The translations under genes were made by a program, and so were the position numbers. The notes beneath the pieces were generated by a model. That model made no database searches. It had not been told where the DNA came from and worked only from the letters and a program-made list of their open reading frames with translations. Below are positions 44,054-52,200 of a stretch of DNA of 64,000 nt, piece by piece. Origin of the DNA: a bacterium. Lineage in GTDB: Bacteria > Pseudomonadota > Alphaproteobacteria > Caulobacterales > Caulobacteraceae. Position 1 is the stretch's first letter. Each line of letters opens with the position of its first letter. The stretch spans positions 1-64,000 of the forward strand of contig JAVBXP010000046.1 in assembly GCA_030824495.1 (NCBI GenBank). The letters are read 5' to 3'.

Positions 44054-45337
44054 ATGCGTCGCGTCGTCGTCACCGGTATCGGTCTACTCACCCCTCTCGG
44101 CCAAGGCGCCGAACTTAGCTGGCAAGCCATTTTGGCCGGCAAGTCGGGTGCGGGACGGATCACCACTTTCGACCCCACGGACTACGCCTGCCAGGTGGCC
44201 TGCGAGATTCCCCGCGTCGATGGACGCGGCGGCGGTGGCGCAGGCGTCCCGGGATCGTTCAACCCGGACGACACCATGGCCCCCAAGGACCAGCGCCGAG
44301 TCGACGATTTCATCCTCTATGCCATCGCCGCGGCTGACGAGGCCGTGAAGGATTCTGGTTGGGTTCCCGAGTCCGACGAGGACAAGGAGCGCACCGGGGT
44401 CATTATCGGATCGGGAATTGGCGGCCTGGCCACCATCGAGAAGACCTCGATCGAGCTCTACGAGAAGGGCCCGCGCCGGGTCAGCCCGTTTTTCATTCCC
44501 TCGGCCCTGATCAACCTCGCCTCGGGCCAGGTCTCGATCCGCCACGGGTTCAAGGGGCCGAACCACTCGGTGGTGACGGCTTGCGCGACCGGCGCTCACG
44601 CCATCGGCGACGCCGCGCGGATGATCAAGTACGGCGACGCCGACGTCATGGTGGCGGGCGGCGCCGAGGCGGCGATCTGCCCCGTGGGCGTGGCAGGCTT
44701 CATCGCCTGCCGGGCGATGTCGACCGGCTTCAACGATGCTCCCGAGAAAGCCAGCCGCCCCTATGACAAGGACCGCGACGGGTTCGTGATGGGCGAGGGC
44801 GCGGGCGTCCTGGTCCTGGAAGAATACGAACACGCCAAGGCGCGTGGCGCGAAGATCTACGCCGAGGTGGCCGGCTATGGCCTGGCTGGCGACGCCTATC
44901 ACATCACCGCTCCGGCCGAGGACGGCGACGGCGGCTTCCGCGCCATGAAGGCGGCGATCAAGGACGCCGGCATCGACCCGTCCGAGATCGACTACATCAA
45001 CGCTCACGGCACCTCGACGCCGCTTGGCGACGAGATTGAACTGGGCGCCGTCACGCGCCTGCTGGGCGATGCGGCCAAGGGCATGACGATGTCGTCCACC
45101 AAGTCGGCGACCGGTCACCTTCTGGGCGCGGCCGGGGCCATCGAGTCGGCCTTCGCGGTGCTCGCCATCCGCGACCAGATCGCGCCGCCGACGATCAATC
45201 TCGACAATCCCTCGGTTGAAACCGAGATCGACCTGGTTCCGAACAAGGCCAAGCCGATGAAGATCGACATCGCGCTGTCCAACAGCTTCGGCTTCGGCGG
45301 CACCAACGCGTCCGTGGTCTTCAAGAAGGTCTCGTGA
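44054..45337 (+). CDS. fabF: 3-oxoacyl-ACP synthase II
   Basis: FabF elongates acyl-ACP with malonyl-ACP. The 427-residue protein starts MRRVVVTGIGLLTPLG. The catalytic Cys is in VVTACATGAHAIG, the two histidines in INAHGTSTPLGD and KSATGHLLGAAG. The C-terminus FGFGGTNASVVF is the family end. It ends in an overlap with mltG (GTGA). Confidence 0.96.
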   Translation: MRRVVVTGIGLLTPLGQGAELSWQAILAGKSGAGRITTFDPTDYACQVACEIPRVDGRGGGGAGVPGSFNPDDTMAPKDQRRVDDFILYAIAAADEAVKDSGWVPESDEDKERTGVIIGSGIGGLATIEKTSIELYEKGPRRVSPFFIPSALINLASGQVSIRHGFKGPNHSVVTACATGAHAIGDAARMIKYGDADVMVAGGAEAAICPVGVAGFIACRAMSTGFNDAPEKASRPYDKDRDGFVMGEGAGVLVLEEYEHAKARGAKIYAEVAGYGLAGDAYHITAPAEDGDGGFRAMKAAIKDAGIDPSEIDYINAHGTSTPLGDEIELGAVTRLLGDAAKGMTMSSTKSATGHLLGAAGAIESAFAVLAIRDQIAPPTINLDNPSVETEIDLVPNKAKPMKIDIALSNSFGFGGTNASVVFKKVS

Positions 45338-46422
45338 GCCGCAAACCTCGCAAAGCCAAAGGCAAGGGACGTCGGGCCGCAGGTCTCTCGCCCATGCGCC
45401 GGTTGATCATCATGCTCGGCAGCGCCGCGGCGACGCTGGGCGTTGTCGTGGCCCTCGTCCTGGCCTGGGGGCTTTGGTCCTACCAAGGGCCCGGCCCGGC
45501 GACCGACGGCGGCGAGCCGCGCGTGGTTATGCTGCGCAAGGGCGCGGGCCTGACCGAGATCGCCTCGACCCTGGAGCGCGACGGAGCGATCCGTTCAAAG
45601 GCGATGTTCGCGGCGGCCGCCCAGGTGACCGGCGCGGCCAAGTCGCTGAAGGCCGGCGAGTACGAATTCAAAAGCCGCGCCTCGATGGCCAGCATCCTGC
45701 GCGATATCCGCGACGGCAAGATCGTGGTCCATCAGGTGACGATCCCCGAGGGCATGACCTCGCAGGCGGCGGTTGAACTACTGATGGCGCGCCCGGACCT
45801 TACCGGCGACGTCGCCGCGCCTCCTGAAGGGGCGATCCTGCCGGAAACCTATCAGTACGAACGCGGCGAAGACCGCGCCGCGGTGCTGAAGCGGATGATG
45901 GACGCCCGCGACGAACTGCTCGTGCTGCTCTGGGACAAGCGCCAGCCCGGCCTGCCGATCACCACGCCGCAGGAGGCCGTGACCCTGGCCTCGATCGTCG
46001 AGAAGGAAACCGGCATCGCCAGTGAGCGGCCGCAGGTCGCCTCGGTGTTCGTGAACCGTCTGCGCGCCGGCATGCGGCTGGAGAGCGATCCGACGATCAT
46101 CTACGGCCTGACCGGCGGCAAGCCGCTGGGCCGCGGTCTGCGGGCCTCGGAGCTGGCTGTCCCGAACCCGTACAACACCTATCAGATCGACCGGCTGCCC
46201 CCGACGCCGATCGCCAATCCGGGCCGTGCGGCCCTGGCGGCGGTGCTCGATCCGCCCAAGAGCGACGCGCTGTTCTTTGTCGCCGACGGCACCGGCGGCC
46301 ACGTCTTTGCTCCGACCTACGAAGAGCACCTGAAGAACGTCGCCAAGTGGCGCGCCGTCGAGCGGGAACGCGAGGCCAAGGCGCTGCAGGACAAGGCCGC
46401 CGAGCTGAAAGCTGGGCGGTGA
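45334..46422 (+). CDS. mltG: Endolytic murein transglycosylase MltG
   Basis: MltG cuts nascent glycan strands and so sets their length. The 362-residue protein has a basic N-terminus (SRKPRKAKGKGRR), one membrane segment at about 25-47, a LysM-like part, and the YceG domain with the catalytic Glu in TLASIVEKETGIASERP, then ESDPTIIYGL and PYNTYQIDRLPPTPIANPG. GTG 45334 overlaps the fabF stop. fabF-mltG coupling is common in alphaproteobacteria. Confidence 0.95.
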   Translation: MSRKPRKAKGKGRRAAGLSPMRRLIIMLGSAAATLGVVVALVLAWGLWSYQGPGPATDGGEPRVVMLRKGAGLTEIASTLERDGAIRSKAMFAAAAQVTGAAKSLKAGEYEFKSRASMASILRDIRDGKIVVHQVTIPEGMTSQAAVELLMARPDLTGDVAAPPEGAILPETYQYERGEDRAAVLKRMMDARDELLVLLWDKRQPGLPITTPQEAVTLASIVEKETGIASERPQVASVFVNRLRAGMRLESDPTIIYGLTGGKPLGRGLRASELAVPNPYNTYQIDRLPPTPIANPGRAALAAVLDPPKSDALFFVADGTGGHVFAPTYEEHLKNVAKWRAVEREREAKALQDKAAELKAGR

Positions 46423-46472
46423 GCCATCGCCGGGTGTGACCGGCTTGCCCATTGAACGGGCGGAGAATTCTG

Positions 46473-47354
46473 ATGCCGCTATCTGGAATGACGGGCTTTG
46501 GTCGGGCCGAAGGTTCGGCCGCCGAGTGGAGCTGGGCGGTCGAGGCGCGCTCGGTGAACGGTCGCAATCTGGAGATCCGCTTTCGAGGACCTCCCGGCTT
46601 CGATCAGCTTGACCGCGCCGCACGTGAAGGCGCGCAGAGCCGGTTTGCGCGTGGGCAGGTGAGCGTCGGCGTGCAGGCCAAGAAGGCCGAGGCCGGCGTC
46701 CAGGTGCGGGTCAATCAGGAGCAACTGGACCGATATCTGGACCTCGGCGCGCCGTTGATCGCCGCCGGCCGGGCTGGGCCGCCGAGCCTCGACGGCCTGC
46801 TCGCGCTGCGCGGTGTCCTCGAAGTCGTGGACACCGAGGATGATCCGGAGGCCCAGGCGAGGCTCGAGGCCGCGATGGCGCTTTCGGTCGGCGCTGCGCT
46901 GGACGCCTTGGCCGCCTCACGGCGCGAGGAGGGGCTGGCCCTTACCGCAGTGCTGGTGGCGTTGGTCGATCGGATCGAGATGCTGGTGGCCCAGGCCCAC
47001 GCCTTGGCGGAGGGCCAGCCGGCCGCGATCAAGGAGCGTTTCGAGCGCCGGATGGCCGAACTGATCGGCGAGGCCGCGCCCGCCGACAAGATCGTCACCG
47101 AGGCGGCCGCCATGGCCGTGAAGGCCGACGTCCGTGAGGAGTTGGACCGGCTGCGGGCTCACGTGGACGCTGCGCGCGGGCACATCGTCGGCGAGGGGCC
47201 GCAAGGCCGCCGCCTGGATTTCCTGACCCAGGAATTCATGCGCGAGGCCAACACCCTGTGTTCCAAGTCGGCGCTCAGCGCGATGACGACGGTTGGGCTG
47301 GACCTGAAGGCCACGATCGAACAGTTCCGCGAGCAAGTGCAGAACGTGGAGTAG
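46473..47354 (+). CDS. YicC/YloC family endoribonuclease
   Basis: A 293-residue protein. MPLSGMTGFGRAEG is the YicC start; the N-terminal domain and the C-terminal DUF1732 part (RLDFLTQEFMREANTLCSKSA) are both present. YicC members have been shown to be RNases that act in small-RNA turnover. ATG 46473 has GGCGGAG upstream. It precedes gmk by 80 bases filled with palindromes. Confidence 0.92.
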   Translation: MPLSGMTGFGRAEGSAAEWSWAVEARSVNGRNLEIRFRGPPGFDQLDRAAREGAQSRFARGQVSVGVQAKKAEAGVQVRVNQEQLDRYLDLGAPLIAAGRAGPPSLDGLLALRGVLEVVDTEDDPEAQARLEAAMALSVGAALDALAASRREEGLALTAVLVALVDRIEMLVAQAHALAEGQPAAIKERFERRMAELIGEAAPADKIVTEAAAMAVKADVREELDRLRAHVDAARGHIVGEGPQGRRLDFLTQEFMREANTLCSKSALSAMTTVGLDLKATIEQFREQVQNVE

Positions 47355-47423
47355 TCACCATTGGTGACAGCTCCCCTCAAGGGGGAGCATCTAAGTGCGA
47401 CCGCTCCCTGGCTGGGAGCATCT
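47354..47423. repeat. Three consecutive palindromes between yicC and gmk
   Basis: GTCACCATTGGTGAC (47354-47368), a GCTCCCC/GGGGAGC hairpin (47370-47388) and a GCTCCC/GGGAGC hairpin (47403-47419). The last two share GGGAGCATCT (47383-47392 and 47414-47423). They fill most of the 80-base gap and look like REP-type intergenic elements. Confidence 0.65.
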
Positions 47424-47434
47424 GGAAGAGATTG

Positions 47435-48085
47435 ATGACCGACGACCACGCCAAGCCCTGGGAAACCACCCGTCGCGGCCTTCTCCTGCTGGTCTCCAGC
47501 CCGGCCGGAGCGGGCAAGACCTCGCTTTCGCGCCGGCTGGTCTCCGACCATGCCGACCTGACGCTGTCGATATCCTGGACGACGCGGGCGCCACGGCCAG
47601 GCGAGGAGGAGGGCCGCGAGTACTTCTTCGTCGATCGGCCCGCCTTTGAGGCGATGATCGCCAAGGGCGGGTTCCTGGAGTGGGCCGAGGTGAACGGCAA
47701 TCTCTACGGCACGCCGATGGCGGCGGTGATGTCCGCTCTCGACGAGGGCAAGGACGTCCTCTTCGACATCGACTGGCAGGGCGCCAAGCAGATCGCCGAG
47801 AAGGCCCCCAACGATAGCGTGCGCGTCTTCATCCTGCCGCCGTCGTGGGAAGACCTGTCGCGCCGCCTGCACGCGCGCGCGCAGGACAGCGAAGAGGTGA
47901 TCAACCAGCGCTTGGCTCTGGGCAAGGAAGAGATCGCCCACTGGCGGCTCTACGACTACGTCATCGTGAACAAGAATTTCGACCGAGCCTATGCCGACCT
48001 TGGCCATATCTATCGCTCGGAACGGATGAAGCCCGGCCGCAACTCCTGGCTGCCCGAGTTCGTGGACGGCCTGTTGGCGGAGTAG
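47435..48085 (+). CDS. gmk: Guanylate kinase
   Basis: Gmk phosphorylates GMP to GDP. The 216-residue protein has the P-loop SSPAGAGKTSLSRRL, the SISWTTRAPRPGEEEGREYFF GMP-binding segment, and VLFDIDWQGAKQI. The order yicC-gmk supports it. GGAAGAG precedes ATG 47435. Confidence 0.95.
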   Translation: MTDDHAKPWETTRRGLLLLVSSPAGAGKTSLSRRLVSDHADLTLSISWTTRAPRPGEEEGREYFFVDRPAFEAMIAKGGFLEWAEVNGNLYGTPMAAVMSALDEGKDVLFDIDWQGAKQIAEKAPNDSVRVFILPPSWEDLSRRLHARAQDSEEVINQRLALGKEEIAHWRLYDYVIVNKNFDRAYADLGHIYRSERMKPGRNSWLPEFVDGLLAE

Positions 48086-48157
48086 TCCGCTCAAGATCAG
48101 CACGACCCTGGGGATAACAGCCGAAAACAACCAGAACTGAGTCGCTCAAGTCCCATT

Positions 48158-48172
48158 GTTCTGTCTTTGTTC
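48158..48172 (+). promoter_or_regulatory. LexA-like (SOS) box GTTC-N7-GTTC
   Basis: GTTC at 48158-48161 and 48169-48172, seven bases apart, the exact alphaproteobacterial LexA consensus. It ends 17 bases before the start of the small cysteine-rich gene. About one chance match is expected in a window this size, so it needs testing. Confidence 0.5.
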
Positions 48173-48179
48173 TAGCCAT

Positions 48180-48185
48180 GGAGGT
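48180..48185 (+). promoter_or_regulatory. Ribosome binding site of the cysteine-rich gene
   Basis: GGAGGT, four bases before ATG 48190, favours that start over ATG 48178, which overlaps the motif. Confidence 0.6.
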
Positions 48186-48189
48186 GCTC

Positions 48190-48453
48190 ATGGCTAGACG
48201 GGACGGGCCGCCCTTGCTGGCGTGCGTTGGGATGGACCGGCATCTGGTGGCGCGCTGCGCTTCGCCCGGGTGCGAGCGAGCGGGCCCATGCGATCCGACG
48301 ATCTGGGTGGCGCAGGGGCTTGGCGGGCTGCCGCTGGGCGCGTTTTCCGAGCGACTGCGCTGCGTTTGCGGATCTCGCCGAGGGCGGCTGCAAATTGAAA
48401 GCGGCCCGTTCCCGGATGTGCAGGCGGGCGGCGGTCTCTACGTCTTCCGATGA
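48190..48453 (+). CDS. Small cysteine-rich (zinc-ribbon-like) protein
   Basis: An 87-residue soluble protein with six cysteines (12, 23, 28, 34, 55, 57). RCASPGC and LRCVCGSRRGRLQIES frame a middle segment with WVAQGLGGLPLGAFSERL. It recalls small alphaproteobacterial proteins with a CxxC, a spacer with a glycine-rich loop, and RLRCxxCGSR, but here spacings are Cx4C and CxC. I take it as a probable zinc-binding protein of unknown role. A candidate SOS box sits just upstream, and it lies between gmk and coaD. Confidence 0.62.
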   Translation: MARRDGPPLLACVGMDRHLVARCASPGCERAGPCDPTIWVAQGLGGLPLGAFSERLRCVCGSRRGRLQIESGPFPDVQAGGGLYVFR

Positions 48454-48541
48454 GGTGCGCAAACGGCCATCCAGCCAAGCTTGGACTGTTGCTGCGCCCG
48501 CATGCTGCTATCGTTGCGGTGAGGGGCGGAGAACAGATCAA

Positions 48542-49090
48542 ATGCTCAAGCCGGCCAGGACGAAGGCGCTCTACGCAGGATCGTTTGATCCGGTGACGCG
48601 CGGGCATCTGGATATCATCAGCAAGGCTCTGATGACCTTCGACGCGGTGCATGTGGCCATTGGAACCAATGTCCGGAAAGCGCGGACTTTCGACGTGGCG
48701 GAAAGTCAGGCGCTTATTGCCCGCTCGATCATCGAATTCTGGCCCGAAGCGGCCGACGGAGAGGATCCGCAACGAGGCGAGACGCTGTTCGGCGGCGCGC
48801 TGGAGATCGGCGAGTTCACCAACCAAAGCCTTATCGGCTATGCCCGTAAGATCGGAGCCACGCACATCGCGCGGGGCCTTCGGGAGGCGAGCGACTTCAA
48901 CGACGAGTTCAACCTCCACGGTGTGGCAGGGCGGATAGATCCGTCCATCCCGATGGTGCATTTCATCTGTGAGTCGCAATACCTTCACGTGTCGTCGAGC
49001 ACCGCCAAGGAGTTGGCGGTGATGGGCGAACAGGTCGGCTGGTTGGTCATGCCGTGCGTGGAGGCTGCCTTCGAGGCGCGCCGCAAGTAG
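48542..49090 (+). CDS. coaD: Phosphopantetheine adenylyltransferase
   Basis: CoaD makes dephospho-CoA from 4'-phosphopantetheine and ATP. The N-terminal LYAGSFDPVTRGHLDII holds the TRGH nucleotide motif; IARGLREASDFNDEFNLHG and YLHVSSSTAKEL are the other family marks. It is 182 residues, longer than the usual 160, with an insertion around 60-85 (EAADGEDPQRGETLFGG). The RBS GAGGGGCGG is well placed. It follows the small cysteine-rich gene. Confidence 0.88.
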   Translation: MLKPARTKALYAGSFDPVTRGHLDIISKALMTFDAVHVAIGTNVRKARTFDVAESQALIARSIIEFWPEAADGEDPQRGETLFGGALEIGEFTNQSLIGYARKIGATHIARGLREASDFNDEFNLHGVAGRIDPSIPMVHFICESQYLHVSSSTAKELAVMGEQVGWLVMPCVEAAFEARRK

Positions 49091-49107
49091 GCATCCTGTG
49101 CGTGTTT

Positions 49108-49167
49108 AGATTGGCGTAGAAGGTTCAGGTTGTTAGGCTTCCGATAGGCGCACGACCGCGCCAATCT
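49108..49167 (+). repeat. Nine-bp inverted repeat in a gene leader
   Basis: AGATTGGCG (49108-49116) and CGCCAATCT (49159-49167) can pair in RNA around a 42-base loop, ending 11 bases before the next start codon, just before its ribosome binding site. Confidence 0.5.
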
Positions 49168-49177
49168 GGAGCGTCTC

Positions 49178-49615
49178 ATGGACATTCCTTGCGCGATCCT
49201 GATCGCCGCCTTCTGCCTGCCGGACTCGAACTTCAGGCTGGAGGTGAAGTCGGGACCCGATGGCGCTGTCGCCATTGTCACGTCCGGCGAAGTTCGCGCC
49301 AACATCCTGCTCTCGGACGACGACGGAGCGCCCCCGACCCAGATGGACAAGCAGCTCTGCTATGGAGGGGTCTGCGTCGACTATTCAGCGCGGCTCCGGG
49401 ACGACGCCTCATCCATCGAGCTGCTCATCGCGGCGGACCGAGGGCGGGAGCGGTTCATACAACTTCGCGGTCCGCTCCAGCCGGTGACGGATTTCTCGGC
49501 TCAAATGAGCTACGTGATCGACACCCGCGATGGCTGGGTGCGGATTCCGCTCAGCGAATTCCTGCCGGCTGTCGATACGCCGGTCGATGAACCGCCGTGG
49601 CCCTATCGCTACTGA
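49178..49615 (+). CDS. Hypothetical protein, 145 residues
   Basis: I do not recognise it. The N-terminus (MDIPCAILIAAFCLPDSNF) is hydrophobic but has no clear signal cleavage site. Two more cysteines sit in KQLCYGGVCVDYSARL, which may form a disulfide. The rest is acidic and beta-rich by pattern and ends in PPWPYRY. GC-rich third positions in this frame and GGAGCG before the ATG support it. Alternative frames over the same bases lack these features. Confidence 0.6.
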   Translation: MDIPCAILIAAFCLPDSNFRLEVKSGPDGAVAIVTSGEVRANILLSDDDGAPPTQMDKQLCYGGVCVDYSARLRDDASSIELLIAADRGRERFIQLRGPLQPVTDFSAQMSYVIDTRDGWVRIPLSEFLPAVDTPVDEPPWPYRY

Positions 49616-49633
49616 CAGTCGTAGGGAGAAGAA

Positions 49634-50110
49634 ATGCGATCACCTGTGAACGTGCTCGTTCTGCCGTTTCGGGGAACGCGGAAGGATGGATTTAGCTACG
49701 CGGTCTTTCGACGTTCGGATGGCGATGCAGCGTCTTGGCAAGCCGTCGCTGGTGGAGTCGAAGATGGGGAAACGCCTCTGGAGGCGGCGCAGCGCGAGCT
49801 TGAGGAAGAGACAGGCCTGTCTCCCAATCGGCGATGGGTGGAGCTGGATGCGCACGCCACCGTTCCCGCGCGTTTGTTTCGCGATTGGGCAAGTTGGGGG
49901 CCGGATGTGTACGTCGTCCGCGAACTGGCGTTCGGGGCCGAGGTGGCCATGGGCGAGACCATTCGGCTGTCTGATGAACATGCAGACGTGAGGTGGCTCA
50001 GCTATTCCGACGCCCGCGAATTGCTCCGCTGGGACAGCAATCGCACCGCGCTTTGGGAACTGCATACGCGGCTTACCGAGGGCGCGCTGGCGCCAGCCGG
50101 GTTGGACTGA
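49634..50110 (+). CDS. NUDIX hydrolase
   Basis: A 158-residue pyrophosphohydrolase. The Nudix box is GGVEDGETPLEAAQRELEEETGL, matching GX5EX7REUXEEXGU. The start VNVLVLPFRGTRKDGFSYAVFRRSD and the DEHADVRWLSYSDA tail resemble NudB-like dihydroneopterin triphosphatases, but the substrate is uncertain. It follows the hypothetical gene by 18 bases with AGGGAGAAG as RBS. Confidence 0.88.
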   Translation: MRSPVNVLVLPFRGTRKDGFSYAVFRRSDGDAASWQAVAGGVEDGETPLEAAQRELEEETGLSPNRRWVELDAHATVPARLFRDWASWGPDVYVVRELAFGAEVAMGETIRLSDEHADVRWLSYSDARELLRWDSNRTALWELHTRLTEGALAPAGLD

Positions 50111-50211
50111 GGGTACTAATCCTGTAGGAGGCGCGCTTCACCACATCTGTGACGGCCTCTTTCGGGTTTCCGGCCGCCACTGACATCCGAGCCCGCTGCT
50201 GGAGAAATCCC

Positions 50212-50532
50212 ATGGCGTGGCTCGCGCTCAGCATTGCCGTCGTAACCGAAATCATCTGGGCGTTAAGCCTGAAATGGGCGGGCGTTCAGGCGACCTGGCA
50301 ATCGGCGACGGTCCCGATTGCGCTGAGCTTTGTGAATATGGGCCTGCTGGCCTTCGCCATGCGCGGTTTGCCGGCCAGCACCGCCTATGCGATCTGGACC
50401 GGCCTGGGTGCGGTCGGTGTCGGCATCTGCGGCGCCTTGCTGTTCGGCGAGAAGCTGTCCATGGCCCAGATCGGCTTCATGGGCATGATCGTGCTCGGGG
50501 TCGTCGGTATGAAGCTGGTCTCCCAGGCGTGA
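50212..50532 (+). CDS. SMR family exporter, guanidinium (Gdx/SugE)-like
   Basis: A 106-residue four-helix membrane protein. The proton-coupling glutamate is in VVTEIIWALSLKWAG (residue 13), and STAYAIWTGLGAVGVG is the Gdx/SugE form of the family motif, unlike EmrE. Gdx proteins export guanidinium; the match favours that over drug export. GGAGAAATCCC precedes the ATG. I looked for a guanidine riboswitch upstream and did not find one. Confidence 0.87.
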   Translation: MAWLALSIAVVTEIIWALSLKWAGVQATWQSATVPIALSFVNMGLLAFAMRGLPASTAYAIWTGLGAVGVGICGALLFGEKLSMAQIGFMGMIVLGVVGMKLVSQA

Positions 50533-50555
50533 GAGACCGAGGGAGTAGGCGCTAA

Positions 50556-51113
50556 ATGTCGCGTTCGCAGGTCATCGTGCTCAATGGGGTCGGCAGCGTC
50601 GGCAAAAGTTCGACGGCGCGGGCGCTGCAGGAGATCGCCGCCCGCCCTTTCCTGCACGTGGCGATGGACACGTTTCTGGAGATGCTGCCGCCCAGCATGA
50701 TGGGGGATCCGGACGGGCTCATATTTGAGCCCGGCGTCGAGAATGGCCACCCCTCCATTGCGATCCGGACCGGCCGGGTGCTGAACCGCGCCATGCAAGG
50801 CATGCGTCACGCGATCGCGGCGATGGCCGAGCAGGGCAATCACCTCGTCGTTGACGAGGTGATGCTGGGGCAGGGCGAAGCGCTAGCCTATCGCGAGCTG
50901 CTCTCTGGCCATGACTTGCGGATCGTCGGCCTGTTCGCCCCGCTTGAGGTGCTGGAACGACGCGAGCGCGAGCGGGGAGACCGTGAGCTCGGACTGGCGC
51001 GATGGCAGTTCGGACGCGTTCATCGCGACGTGGTCTACGATCTGGAGATCGACGCCACGGCCGCGACGCCGGCGGCGAATGCGCAGAAGATTTGCGAAGC
51101 GTTCGGGCTGTAG
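50556..51113 (+). CDS. Chloramphenicol phosphotransferase-like kinase
   Basis: A 185-residue P-loop kinase. GVGSVGKSSTARAL is the Walker A; MDTFLEMLPP carries the Asp of the CPT family active site; the distal VVDEVML is Walker B-like. CPT enzymes phosphorylate chloramphenicol, but many chromosomal relatives have unknown targets. It follows the SMR gene by 23 bases and precedes a strong terminator. Resistance is possible but unproven. Confidence 0.83.
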   Translation: MSRSQVIVLNGVGSVGKSSTARALQEIAARPFLHVAMDTFLEMLPPSMMGDPDGLIFEPGVENGHPSIAIRTGRVLNRAMQGMRHAIAAMAEQGNHLVVDEVMLGQGEALAYRELLSGHDLRIVGLFAPLEVLERRERERGDRELGLARWQFGRVHRDVVYDLEIDATAATPAANAQKICEAFGL

Positions 51114-51123
51114 CCCAAATGTG

Positions 51124-51159
51124 AAAACGCCCCGGCCTTGGGTGAGGACGGGGCGTTTT
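51124..51159. terminator. Bidirectional rho-independent terminator
   Basis: AAAACGCCCC (51124-51133) pairs with GGGGCGTTTT (51150-51159), leaving T-runs on both strands. It serves the kinase gene on the plus strand and the exported protein gene on the minus strand. Confidence 0.85.
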
Positions 51160-51181
51160 GTAGCGAGGTCTGGCAGGCCGG

Positions 51182-51550
51182 TTACTTGGCGAGCATCGCC
51201 TTGAGTTCAGCCTGGGTGGCGTTGATCGTCGCCGAACCGTCAGCAATGGCGAGCTTGTCGGTCTCCACCGCGAAGGTATCGGTTCCCATCTTGATGGTCG
51301 CCACCTGCTTGCCGGTCGGATCCGGCTTCACGGCGGTCACCTGGCCGATTGAAGTGCCGGTCTTGTCCTTGACCGTGGCGCCGACCGCCAGGGTCGCCGC
51401 CGTTGCGCTAGCGTCCGCGCCCGACGGGCTGCTGGCCGCCGGCGCCGCTTCCGTGGCTTCATCCGACTGGGCCGCGCTTTGAGCCATGGCCGGAGCGGAG
51501 GTGATCGCAAGAGCAAGGGCCGCGGCCCCGAAGGTGAGAATTGAACGCAT
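51182..51550 (-). CDS. Exported hypothetical protein, 122 residues
   Basis: The signal peptide is MRSILTFGAAALALAITSAPAMA. An Ala/Ser/Glu-rich linker (about 25 residues) leads to a small domain LAVGATVKDKTGTSIGQVTAV, then VATIKMGTDTFAVETDKL, a pattern close to PRC-barrel beta structure, and a helix (TQAELKAMLAK). Similar Caulobacterales proteins are uncharacterised. GGGAGACCTC precedes ATG 51550; longer upstream frames lack a signal peptide. Probably periplasmic. Confidence 0.72.
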   Translation of the reverse strand: MRSILTFGAAALALAITSAPAMAQSAAQSDEATEAAPAASSPSGADASATAATLAVGATVKDKTGTSIGQVTAVKPDPTGKQVATIKMGTDTFAVETDKLAIADGSATINATQAELKAMLAK

Positions 51551-51735
51551 GAGGTCTCCCGAAATGATTGAGGCCTCCCCCGACGAATGTTTAGGCTGGA
51601 GGGGCTTTGCGGTCATCAATGGACCGTGATGGGGCGATATCTTGGCTTGGCTGTAGCGCGCCCGACCTTGCGGACGTGGCGAAAAGACCCGAGACCGTGG
51701 CTCGTGGCCAAGCCGGTCGGTGGGCGGATGCTTGA

Positions 51736-52059
51736 ATGACAGTGCTCTACTATGCGCTCGCGGCGGTGGCTGAGATCGCCGGATGTTTCGCGTTCTGGGC
51801 GTGGCTGCGGCTGGACCGCTCGGTGTGGTGGGTGGCCCCTGGGATAGCGTCGCTGGCCCTGTTCGCCTTCCTGCTGACGCGGGTCGACAGCGATGCGGCG
51901 GGGCGGGCCTATGCGGCCTATGGCGGCGTATACATCGTCGCCTCGATTGGCTGGCTGTGGCTGGTGGAGCAGCGGGCTCCAGACCGTTGGGACCTGCTGG
52001 GGGCCGCGATCTGCCTGGTTGGCGCGGCGGTGATCCTGCTGGGGCCGCGCAGCGCCTAG
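51736..52059 (+). CDS. YnfA family (UPF0060) membrane protein
   Basis: A 107-residue protein with four membrane helices. [21 protein letters not shown] and [27 protein letters not shown] are the YnfA signatures. Members are related in fold to SMR exporters and have been linked to efflux, but the role here is unproven. It stands alone. Confidence 0.9.
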   Translation: MTVLYYALAAVAEIAGCFAFWAWLRLDRSVWWVAPGIASLALFAFLLTRVDSDAAGRAYAAYGGVYIVASIGWLWLVEQRAPDRWDLLGAAICLVGAAVILLGPRSA

Positions 52060-52200
52060 GCGTTGACAGGCGAGGCTCGGCGTCTCTAGCTGACGCATGG
52101 CCTGAGATAGGCATTCGGGGCGCGTTTCGCGCTCCCTCCTAAGCGCTCCGCGGCGTTCGCCGTGCTGGGCTCCCCGATCACGCGCCACCGACACATTCCC

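Noticed and set aside
50111..50211. A guanidine riboswitch before the Gdx-like exporter
   Set aside because: I looked for mini-ykkC ACGR hairpins and the ykkC-III pattern; only a weak GAGGC/GCCTC pairing is present and no conserved loop.
52063..52091. TTGACA before the GNAT gene
   Set aside because: A perfect -35 but the -10 at 17 bases is CTAGCT, and it lies more than 130 bases before the start.
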